This document shows positions 1 through 6,954 of a DNA stretch of 27,910 nucleotides, piece after piece (positions within the stretch are counted from its first letter, which is position 1; each line of letters begins with the position of its first letter). A program made the position numbers and the translations under genes. The notes under the pieces are model-generated. The model made no database searches and was not told the origin of the DNA. It was given only the letters and a program-made list of their open reading frames with translations. This DNA is from Lentisphaeria bacterium (lineage in GTDB: Bacteria > Verrucomicrobiota > Lentisphaeria > Victivallales > Victivallaceae): assembly GCA_018265615.1 (NCBI GenBank), contig JABLYX010000065.1, positions 1 to 27,910 on the forward strand, read 5' to 3'.

Positions 1-142
1 CATTGAAGGAGTCAGGCAGTACCTCCGGGACGATAGTTTCGCATATGTAAACCGGATTGATTTCCGGAATACCGGCGATCTGTATGTCCGGCGGGTAAGG
101 TGTCTGCTGCTTGAGAAAAGAGAGCCGAAGCTTCGGCGTCAT
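1..142 (-). CDS. Probable N-terminus of an unrecognised gene running off the left edge
   Basis: Reading the minus strand from an ATG at 142 gives 47 uninterrupted codons to the window edge, beginning MTPKLRLSFLKQQTPYPP. The start lies 60 bp past the stop of the large upstream gene on the same strand, so it would be the next gene of that operon. Third codon positions are about two-thirds G or C, in line with coding DNA here but not decisive. Ribosome-site complementarity is weak (GCAGG just before the ATG). I do not recognise the family from so few residues. The opposite strand is also open here, so a plus-strand gene ending in this region cannot be excluded. Confidence 0.42.
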   Translation of the reverse strand, partial: MTPKLRLSFLKQQTPYPPDIQIAGIPEINPVYICETIVPEVLPDSFN

Positions 143-202
143 GCCTGCAACAAGCCGCCTGCCGCATATAGGCCCGGACCGCACACGAAACCAGGCGGGG
201 CG

Positions 203-3202
203 TTATTCCTTCCGGGGACCGCGCACCGGATCGAACTGGCGAAGCTCCTTCAGGTAGTCGCGGTAGTAAGCAAGGTAGAACGCCAGCGGGCGCGTGAAGT
301 GTTTGCCCAGCAGCCCGCCGAGGAACATCTTCGAAATGCTCTTTTCGCGCTTCAGGATCTCCTGCGACTTCACGAACTGGAGCCGCTCCTCCGGGCTCAG
401 GCGCGACATGATCAGCCGCATCGCCGTGACCGCCTGAGGCTGCCGCATCCAGATGTACATGATGTCGAGCGCATTCACGTAGAAGAGCTTCATGAGGTTG
501 TTGCGCTTGAGCTCGGAGAGTCCGGGGAATGCGTCGTGCGCCTTCATGAGCTCCGGCAGGTCGGCTTCCGGCAGCAGCAGTTCGAGCTTCGAAATCAGTG
601 CGAAAAGCTCGCGCAGTTTGGTCCGCAGGTCCGCAAGGCGTGCCGTGATGTTGCGCGTCCGGTCGGCCCGCGCCTCGATCACGCCGCCGATCACGTCGGA
701 GGCGAGCTTCGAGAGGATCGCGGCCCACTGCTGCAGGATCATCTCGATCCCCCGCACCCCGAGCAGAGAGAGCGCGCCGCCGAGCAAGAAGTTGAAGAAC
801 AGAGCCAGCGGAATCGACAGCGGCGCCCGCAGCCAATTCCCCCACACCGCCGATTTCGGGAACGCCCGAAGCATGTTGTGGCCCATGATGTAGAAGCCGT
901 TCGCAAACGCGATGCCGGTGAAGACCAGCACCGGCTGCTGTTCGGCCGTCCAGCCGAGCCAGTTGTTCAGGATCACCGTCTTGACCAGCCAGTCGAGCAC
1001 CGGAACCGAGAGCCCCGTGTAGAAAAGCGAATCCGCGACCCGCTGCCACGAGATGAAATCGTTCCATTTGAGCAGCGGCGAACTGCGCAGACCTCCCCCC
1101 GCCAGCACCGACTGGATGATGTTCCGCACCCCCGTGATGCCGAGCCAGATGACCGCGCCGAAGTAGCTGAGAAACCACCAGTCGTACGAACCGTAATAGA
1201 AGGTCAGGAACGCCGCAAGGAACCCGGCGAGGATCTTCACGGCGATCTTCACTTTGCTGTTCAGATAGTGCCAGTACTCCCCGAGCGTCGTGACGGGATG
1301 CGTGAGCGGGCTCTCCGGCGGCGGGGCCGCGAGCCCGCCGAGCGTCGCGAGGTTTCCGGGGCCGTGATCGATCCGGAGCGCCGGGTCCGGGCAGTTCCAC
1401 TGCACCTTCACATCGTACCCGACCCCGAAAAAGCGTTCGACCCGGTTCCAGAAGCCGTGCCCTTCGCGCGGCAGGTAGCTGAGCTCCCGGTAGACCGACG
1501 ACATGACCTGAAGCTGCTTCAGCTCCGGCAGCAGGCCGTGGCGGGCCAGCCGCCGGACCCGGTTCGGCAGCGTATCGACGACGACGAACCCCATGCCGTG
1601 CACAAAACGCGAAGGACGGCTCGCGGAATCGCTGCCGAGCGAAGCATCGAGCGGCGCGCGCAGATAGAATTCGAGGAATCCGGACATGTCGCGCAGGATC
1701 GTCCGGAGCTTCTCCACCCGGCCGTTCCGGTCGTCCCGGTCCGAATCCGCCACGCGGCGGATCGCCTGCCGGATCAGGTTTTTGAGCTTGAAGACGCTGC
1801 CGGTATTCAGCGCATGGCGCAGCTGGTTGATGAGATCGTCATCCGGACGCTCACCCCCAACATCGTCTTTCAGGTTGAAAATCTCGAGCGTCGTGACTTC
1901 CCCGCGGCAGTCGTAGAGGATTTCAATCACATCCTCGAGCCGGAGCCCGGTCAGATTCAGCGTCATGCGGAAGCCGGAAGCCACCTTGTGCAGCTCGGTG
2001 ATGAGCTCATACGGGCTGTAGCGGTTGATCTCGGGCAGGTCGTCGAGCCGGGCGGGCGGCAGTTCCCACGCGGTCCGGTCGACATAGCGCGCCCGCAGGA
2101 GCTCGCCGGAGAGCGCGCCGATGCGGGCGCGCAGCTCGCTTTTGCGCGACTCTTCGCCGCTCTTGCGCACCTTCTGCGACTCGAGCTCCGAAAGCTGCCG
2201 CTGAAGCTTCTTTCCGACCAATGCGACCAGGAGCTCCCCGATGTGCTCGATCGACGGCTGACCGTACTGCACCGACGCGAGGAACTCCTCTCTGGTGACC
2301 GGCGGCAGGTCGATCCCGTAAAAGGCGTTCAGCTTCTCGCGGCCGTCGCGGTTGAAGCGCTCGAGGATCTCAAGCACGACCTTGCGGCGGAAATTCGCGG
2401 CCTTGCGGCACTTGTGGGTGAACTCCTCGGTCTTGGGGCGGTCGAGGAACTTCAGATAGTCGTTCACGCCGGAGAAGCCGCGCGGCGCCCAGATCATCTC
2501 GATGAACCGCCCGCGGAAAAGCGAACGGAACTCCACGCCGATCCGCACGTCCACCTGCATGATCCGCGCGGCGCGCAGCAGCTCTTCGGCCGCCTCGCGC
2601 GGGACGTAGTTGTAATAGATGACCTGCAGCTTCACGATCCCCTTGATCCATGCATCCATGATGAGGTGGGTCGGGGATTTGCGCCCTTTCGTATTCGCAT
2701 CGTGGACGTGCTGGTCGAAGGTCACGGGAGTCCAGTTTTCCGGCATTTCGACAAGGTGGTAACGGCGCAGCAGCTTGCGGATGAAGAGCGGGTTGCCCAA
2801 CATCGCGGTCCGCATGTCGTGCGCAAGCCGCAGCCGCCGCAGCGGGTCGGTCCGCTCGCGCACGAGGTCCTTGATGACCTGCAGCAGCGCGCGCGCCGTG
2901 TTGTAGCGCAGCAGGACGTCGAGCCCCTCGATCACCTCGTCGCGCAGCGCCTGCAGCGCGGCGAGCCGCTCCTCCATCGCGGGGACGCCGGCCTCGAAGG
3001 TGTCGAGCAGACGGAGCATCGTGCGGGTCATGCGGACCGCGCGCGGCTCCGCGAGCTCGCGGATCCCGCGCGGATGCAGGTCGGCCGCAAACTCCGGCGG
3101 ACGGCCTCCGCGGGCGCGGAATCCGGCGACCGCCTCATCCACCGCCCGCACCAGTTCATAGTCGGCCGCGTCAAACAACAATTTCCGTCCGCGAAACTTC
3201 AT
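203..3202 (-). CDS. Large membrane protein with a degenerate PHP-like segment, function unknown
   Basis: The protein has 999 residues from an ATG at 3202, chosen because AGGAGA lies about 12 bp upstream; an in-frame start 44 codons earlier has no visible ribosome site and would overlap the divergent promoter region. An N-terminal helical, arginine-rich region (about 1-150) is followed by DQHVH at 163-167, then a stretch patterned like a PHP (polymerase and histidinol phosphatase) domain, including VRIGVEF. The usual downstream metal-binding His positions are not obvious, and YNYVP stands where TDHN is common. A charged, coiled-coil-prone middle leads to about five hydrophobic segments near 655-815, then a soluble helical tail. 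PHP domains usually hydrolyse phosphoesters; activity here is uncertain. The function is not recognised. It diverges from the secreted-protein/DUF362 pair. Confidence 0.85.
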   Translation of the reverse strand: MKFRGRKLLFDAADYELVRAVDEAVAGFRARGGRPPEFAADLHPRGIRELAEPRAVRMTRTMLRLLDTFEAGVPAMEERLAALQALRDEVIEGLDVLLRYNTARALLQVIKDLVRERTDPLRRLRLAHDMRTAMLGNPLFIRKLLRRYHLVEMPENWTPVTFDQHVHDANTKGRKSPTHLIMDAWIKGIVKLQVIYYNYVPREAAEELLRAARIMQVDVRIGVEFRSLFRGRFIEMIWAPRGFSGVNDYLKFLDRPKTEEFTHKCRKAANFRRKVVLEILERFNRDGREKLNAFYGIDLPPVTREEFLASVQYGQPSIEHIGELLVALVGKKLQRQLSELESQKVRKSGEESRKSELRARIGALSGELLRARYVDRTAWELPPARLDDLPEINRYSPYELITELHKVASGFRMTLNLTGLRLEDVIEILYDCRGEVTTLEIFNLKDDVGGERPDDDLINQLRHALNTGSVFKLKNLIRQAIRRVADSDRDDRNGRVEKLRTILRDMSGFLEFYLRAPLDASLGSDSASRPSRFVHGMGFVVVDTLPNRVRRLARHGLLPELKQLQVMSSVYRELSYLPREGHGFWNRVERFFGVGYDVKVQWNCPDPALRIDHGPGNLATLGGLAAPPPESPLTHPVTTLGEYWHYLNSKVKIAVKILAGFLAAFLTFYYGSYDWWFLSYFGAVIWLGITGVRNIIQSVLAGGGLRSSPLLKWNDFISWQRVADSLFYTGLSVPVLDWLVKTVILNNWLGWTAEQQPVLVFTGIAFANGFYIMGHNMLRAFPKSAVWGNWLRAPLSIPLALFFNFLLGGALSLLGVRGIEMILQQWAAILSKLASDVIGGVIEARADRTRNITARLADLRTKLRELFALISKLELLLPEADLPELMKAHDAFPGLSELKRNNLMKLFYVNALDIMYIWMRQPQAVTAMRLIMSRLSPEERLQFVKSQEILKREKSISKMFLGGLLGKHFTRPLAFYLAYYRDYLKELRQFDPVRGPRKE

Positions 3203-3291
3203 ACTCCCGCCCGCATCTCCTCGAATATTTCCGCAAAGTAAACTACCGGGTAAACAATCTATCACGCTTTGCGAAAAATGCAAATCCGGGG

Positions 3292-3320
3292 TTGCGAAAA
3301 CCGTTTTTTTGTGGTATTGT
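3292..3320 (+). promoter_or_regulatory. Sigma-70-type promoter for the secreted protein/DUF362 pair
   Basis: TTGCGA at 3292-3297 and TATTGT at 3315-3320 are separated by 17 bp. Transcription would start near 3327, leaving a leader of about 40 bases with GGGAG before the ATG at 3368. The geometry matches other promoters in this window. Confidence 0.55.
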
Positions 3321-3367
3321 GTAAGGAGACGCATGACGCGCCTTTACAAGAATAAGGGAGATATGCC

Positions 3368-3919
3368 ATGAAGAAGCTTCTTTTCGCCATCGCCGCCGGC
3401 TGTTCCATGTTGGCTTTCCAGGTCAACGCCGATGCGCTTTCCATCCTCCAGAACACCCGGATCAAGGCGCAGCAGACGGTCAGCGTGAACAACCTCACCA
3501 GCATCTTCCTCGCCACGACCAACTATATGGCGGGCAACAAGAAATATCCGACGCTCGAGGAGCTGAACGTCCCGGTCCGCACGCTTGCGAATCCGTACCA
3601 CGGGCTCGGCGCCGATCAGAAGGTTCCGGATAAGATCACCGCCGCCGCCGCCGGCTACGCCTATTTCGGCGCGGCGCTGAACGGAACCGGCGCGATCACC
3701 GCCGCCGCGACCACGCCGCTCGCGTTCGAGAAGCCCACCGTCCGCAATGACGGAAAGCTTGCCGTGCTCTTCCTCTCCGGCAAAGTCCAGCTCGTGAACC
3801 TCAGGGCGGAGAACTGCGCCGGCGTGATCGAAGCGCTGAAAAAAGAGGTCAAGGACCCGAACGCGGCGATCTGGGACAAGCTCGCCGCCGCCGCAAAGGC
3901 GATCGACGAAGCCAAGTAA
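3368..3919 (+). CDS. Secreted protein resembling a pseudopilin body, but with an ordinary signal peptide
   Basis: The protein has 183 residues. The N-terminus is a short Lys-containing signal peptide with likely cleavage after VNADA, near residue 23, so the product should be exported to the periplasm or beyond. No prepilin peptidase site or FTLIELL helix is present. What follows still looks like a Lentisphaerota/Planctomycetota pseudopilin: NLTSIFLATTNYMAGNKKYP resembles the NLKQIGLA...Y..D..G..P segment after the pilin helix, and TPLAFEKP...DGKLAVLFLSGKV resembles the conserved C-terminal segment with an FADGHV-like end. The start has GGGAG 8 bp upstream. It ends 5 bp before the DUF362 gene, so the two are probably cotranscribed. 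Its role is unknown; pilin-derived ancestry is inferred from pattern only. Confidence 0.85.
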   Translation: MKKLLFAIAAGCSMLAFQVNADALSILQNTRIKAQQTVSVNNLTSIFLATTNYMAGNKKYPTLEELNVPVRTLANPYHGLGADQKVPDKITAAAAGYAYFGAALNGTGAITAAATTPLAFEKPTVRNDGKLAVLFLSGKVQLVNLRAENCAGVIEALKKEVKDPNAAIWDKLAAAAKAIDEAK

Positions 3920-3924
3920 GAGAA

Positions 3925-5109
3925 ATGGCCGTCCTCGTCTCGGCCCGCAGGGTTTCCGCCTACGGGCCCGATATGACCGCCGAACTGCGCGAACTGCTCG
4001 CGCCGCTCGGCGGGATGGAAGCTTTCGTCAGGCCCGGCGAAAAAGTTCTGCTGAAGCCGAACCTCCTCGGGCCGTTCTCCCCGGAGAGCGCCGTCACCAC
4101 GCATCCGGCCGTGGTCGAGGCAGCCGCCCGCCTCGTGCTCGAAGCCGGGGGGCGCTGCTTCGTCGGGGACAGCTCCGGCTGCGGCTCGCGCGAGTCGGTA
4201 CTCAAGGCGACCGGCATCGGTGAAGTGATCCGCAAGCTCGGCCTGGAGTGGGCCGACCTCGACACGCCCGCCGATTTCGAATTCCCGAACGCCCGCATCG
4301 CCCGGAAGATCCGGCTCGGCGCCCCGCTCGCAACGATGGACAGAATCATCAACCTGCCGAAGGCCAAGACCCACGTCCAGATGGTTTCGACCGGCGCGAT
4401 CAAGAACCTCTACGGCTACCTGCCCGGAACCAGCAAGAGCGAATACCACTACCGGCTCAAGACCCGCGAATGGCTCGCGGAGCTCCAGCTCGACCTCGCA
4501 CTCGTGCTGCCCCCGGCGCTGAACATCATGGACGCGGTCGTCGCGATGGAGGGCGAAGGCCCCTCCGGGGGAACGCCGCGCAAACTCGGATTCCTCGCGG
4601 CCTCCGCCGAAACCGTCGCGCTCGACATGGTGACCTTCCGCGCGATGAACCTCGACCCGGCGAAAATCCCGCTGCTCGCGGCGGCGAAGAAGCGCCCGTT
4701 CGGGACGACCGATTTCCGCAGAATCGAGCTTGTCGGCGCGACGCCGGAGGAGCTGCTCTGCCGCGACTTCAGACAGATCCGCCAGCTCGGCAATCCGCTC
4801 GGGATCCTGCCGCTGCCGCAGAAGCTGCTCGACTTCGTCCAGCGCCGTTGGAAAGCCGTGCCGCACATCGACAAAGGCAAATGCGTCAAGTGCATGCGCT
4901 GCCGCAACGGCTGCCCGGTGCGCCCCCCGGCGATCGATCCGGTCCGCAACGCGGTCGCGAACCCGGCGAGCTGCATCAAGTGCTACTGCTGCCACGAGTT
5001 CTGCCCGGTCAAGGCGATCAGCGTGAACCCGACGTTCCTCGAACGCTTCGTCCTGACACCACGCATCCGCACGCTCGCCGCGCGCCTCGCCGGAGCCTTC
5101 AAGGCGTAG
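3925..5109 (+). CDS. DUF362 family protein with two C-terminal 4Fe-4S motifs
   Basis: The protein has 394 residues. The N-terminal two-thirds carries DUF362 signatures: VLLKPNLLG near 40-48, a GD-SSG segment (GDSSGCGS), LPKAKTHVQM and TGAIKNLYGY. The C-terminus has two ferredoxin motifs, C320-x2-C-x2-C-x3-CP and C350-x2-C-x2-C-x3-CP (with an extra Cys at 355), which predict two 4Fe-4S clusters. DUF362 proteins are cytoplasmic iron-sulfur proteins whose reactions are mostly unknown; an electron-transfer role is plausible but unproven. The start has a weak ribosome site (AAGAGA) and may depend on translation of the preceding gene, 5 bp upstream. No clear terminator is visible after the stop, and the next operon has its own strong promoter about 55 bp on. 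Confidence 0.9.
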   Translation: MAVLVSARRVSAYGPDMTAELRELLAPLGGMEAFVRPGEKVLLKPNLLGPFSPESAVTTHPAVVEAAARLVLEAGGRCFVGDSSGCGSRESVLKATGIGEVIRKLGLEWADLDTPADFEFPNARIARKIRLGAPLATMDRIINLPKAKTHVQMVSTGAIKNLYGYLPGTSKSEYHYRLKTREWLAELQLDLALVLPPALNIMDAVVAMEGEGPSGGTPRKLGFLAASAETVALDMVTFRAMNLDPAKIPLLAAAKKRPFGTTDFRRIELVGATPEELLCRDFRQIRQLGNPLGILPLPQKLLDFVQRRWKAVPHIDKGKCVKCMRCRNGCPVRPPAIDPVRNAVANPASCIKCYCCHEFCPVKAISVNPTFLERFVLTPRIRTLAARLAGAFKA

Positions 5110-5162
5110 TTCCCGATCAGACGTCCCGCCGATAAATTTTTCAGATTATTTCGCAACCGCCC

Positions 5163-5191
5163 TTGACATTGCGGCGTTTGTTTGGTATAAT
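5163..5191 (+). promoter_or_regulatory. Perfect-consensus sigma-70 promoter of the LacI-pseudopilin-GH2 operon
   Basis: TTGACA at 5163-5168 and TATAAT at 5186-5191 are separated by exactly 17 bp, so all twelve consensus bases are present. Such a strong promoter fits an operon held off by a repressor. Transcription would begin near 5198. Confidence 0.88.
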
Positions 5192-5206
5192 ATCGTCAAA
5201 CAGAAC

Positions 5207-5220
5207 GTCAACCGGTTGAC
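5207..5220. promoter_or_regulatory. LacI-family operator palindrome
   Basis: GTCAACCGGTTGAC is a perfect 14-bp palindrome centred on CCGG, typical of LacI-family operators with a central CG step. It sits at about +9 to +22 relative to the inferred start site, where bound repressor would block polymerase. The encoded LacI protein starts 15 bp downstream, so autoregulation is the simplest reading. Confidence 0.8.
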
Positions 5221-5234
5221 AAACGGAGTGGAAA

Positions 5235-6251
5235 TTGTCGAAGAAGGCCACCATCCAGGATGTAGCGGATTACCTGAATGTCTCCAAAAGCGCGGTATCC
5301 CATGCGCTTTCGGGACGGCGCCGCGTCAGTCCTGAACTGTCGCGGCGGCTCAACGCCGCCATCGCCGAACTGGGGTACAGGCCGAACTTCGCGGCGAAGG
5401 TGCTGACGACACGTTCCACCGGTCTGATCGGAGTCGTGGTCAACGAGCTTGAGAATCCGAATACGATCACGCTCCTGAACAAGCTGTCGTGCGAGCTCAG
5501 GAAATCGGGATACTCGATCACTCTCTGTCTCTGCGAGTCAAAAGAGGCGGAAGAGGGGCGCAAACTCATCAGCCAGATTTCGAACGGCATGGCGGACGCC
5601 ATCATCAACATGCTCCCCCAGCTCACGAATGAGGAGATTCTCGCCGCTGCGGACGGAACTCCCGTACTCACCTACCGCCGCCACAAACACGCTCCGGTCA
5701 TCGTCGACTACGGGCACGGCGTCACGCAGGCGCTCGATCACCTGACCGGGCTCGGCCACCGGCGCATCGGGCTGATTTCCGTCGTGAAGCTCTGCTGCGG
5801 AGAGGCGGATCCGCGCGAAACCGCCTTTCGGGAATATATGGCCCGAAACGGTCTCTTCGACCCGGCGCTGGTTTTTCCCGGAGCGGGGGACAATGCGAGC
5901 GGCTACGCGGGAGCGGCCGAACTCCTCGCCCTTCCGGAGCCGCCCAGCGCCATCTTCGCGGGTAACGACCTGACCGCCTCCGGCGTGTTCCAGTGGGCGC
6001 ACGATCACCGCCTGCGGCTGCCGGAAGAGCTCAGCGTGATCGGCTTCGACAACAGCACGCTGGCCGGGATGCTCCATCCGCGCCTCACCAGTGTGGACAT
6101 TTTCGCCCCGCGAATCGCCGCGCACACGGCCCGTGTGCTGCTCTCCATGATCGGGAAGGAACAGCAGGAGCTCCCTCCCGCCGTGATCCGCCCCGAGCTC
6201 GTCGTCCGCGACTCCTGCAGCGCCCCCTGCAGAAATCAGCCATCCAGATAG
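5235..6251 (+). CDS. LacI-family transcriptional repressor
   Basis: The protein has 338 residues. An N-terminal LacI helix-turn-helix (TIQDVADYLNVSKSAVSHAL, about 5-24) and hinge region (ELGYRPNFAAKVLTTRST) are followed by a periplasmic-binding-like sensor domain with the usual GLGHRRIGLIS, AIFAGNDLTASG and VIGFDNS motifs. The start is TTG at 5235, preceded by GGAGTGG; no in-frame ATG gives a full helix-turn-helix. It heads an operon with a pseudopilin and a GH2-type hydrolase, and an operator lies just upstream. It probably binds a sugar or oligosaccharide released by that enzyme and represses the whole operon, itself included. The ligand cannot be read from sequence. Confidence 0.95.
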   Translation: MSKKATIQDVADYLNVSKSAVSHALSGRRRVSPELSRRLNAAIAELGYRPNFAAKVLTTRSTGLIGVVVNELENPNTITLLNKLSCELRKSGYSITLCLCESKEAEEGRKLISQISNGMADAIINMLPQLTNEEILAAADGTPVLTYRRHKHAPVIVDYGHGVTQALDHLTGLGHRRIGLISVVKLCCGEADPRETAFREYMARNGLFDPALVFPGAGDNASGYAGAAELLALPEPPSAIFAGNDLTASGVFQWAHDHRLRLPEELSVIGFDNSTLAGMLHPRLTSVDIFAPRIAAHTARVLLSMIGKEQQELPPAVIRPELVVRDSCSAPCRNQPSR

Positions 6252-6273
6252 AGCCATAACTCCGGAGAAGGAA

Positions 6274-6954
6274 ATGAAAAGAAGCAAATTCACCCTGATC
6301 GAGCTCCTTGTCGTAATTGCGATCATCGCCATCCTCGCCGCCATGCTGCTGCCCGCGCTTCAGCAGGCGCGCGAAAGCGCGATGAAGAGCTCCTGCCTCG
6401 GCAACCTCAAACAGATCGGCCTCGCGATGAACATGTACACCGACAGCAATAAAGGTGTCATCCAGATCATCGACTGGCACAAGATCGAATCATTCACGAA
6501 GCTGCTGAACGGCGTCGGGAAAGACGAATATGCCGCCGGGATGGTCTGTCCCAAATCCCATGCCCGCCTCAACGGGAACAACAAGCTCAACAAATCTTAT
6601 GGGATCAACAGCTGCGGACACCTGATCAACGATCAGTTCGTCCGAACCCGCCGCGTGACGAGCGACAGGACGAAGGAGGCGTACGTCATGGCGCGGGTCA
6701 CCACCCCGTCGCAGAAGCTCATGATCGTCGACGCAATCGACTGGTGGGTCAACCCCTACACGAGCCGTCCCTCCAACTACCTGCCGAAGATGGAGGACTC
6801 CAGCAACATGGAGATCGGCTACCGCCATCCGACCGGAGCCGGCGCCAACGTGGTGTTCTTCGACGGCCACGCCGAGGGGATGCGGGGGGAAGAGCTCGAC
6901 TTCAACCTGAGCAGCGACGAAAACAAGAGACGCTGGGCGACCTACGTCAAATGA
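6274..6954 (+). CDS. Prepilin-type pseudopilin (N-terminal cleavage/methylation motif)
   Basis: The protein has 226 residues. It begins with a short basic leader and the prepilin helix FTLIELLVVIAIIAILAAML (from residue 6), with Glu at position 5 of the predicted mature protein. CLGNLKQIGLAMNMY follows, and the C-terminus carries the paralogue-rich H-x-DG feature (YRHPTGAGANVVFFDGH), here with 11 rather than the common 9 residues between His and DG. Such proteins should be processed by a prepilin peptidase and be anchored in the inner membrane or assembled into a type II/IV-like structure. GGAGAAGGA precedes the start, 22 bp after the LacI stop. Its stop overlaps the GH2 start (ATGA), so the two are translationally coupled. 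A role in export or display of the hydrolase is inference. Confidence 0.95.
   Translation: MKRSKFTLIELLVVIAIIAILAAMLLPALQQARESAMKSSCLGNLKQIGLAMNMYTDSNKGVIQIIDWHKIESFTKLLNGVGKDEYAAGMVCPKSHARLNGNNKLNKSYGINSCGHLINDQFVRTRRVTSDRTKEAYVMARVTTPSQKLMIVDAIDWWVNPYTSRPSNYLPKMEDSSNMEIGYRHPTGAGANVVFFDGHAEGMRGEELDFNLSSDENKRRWATYVK

Noticed and set aside
299..3241. A 980-residue open frame on the plus strand opposite the PHP-like membrane gene
   Set aside because: Its composition (Arg, His, Asp, Gln and Glu-rich, no domain motif) is that of an antisense frame of a GC-rich gene; the minus strand has clear membrane helices and a ribosome site.
3238..3255. Direct repeat GTAAAC-N6-GTAAAC between the divergent genes
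   Set aside because: Only two short copies; no regulator or repeat elsewhere supports a binding site.
5088..5140. Possible terminator after the DUF362 gene (GGCG...CGCC then a T-run)
   Set aside because: The stem is only four base pairs with a long loop.
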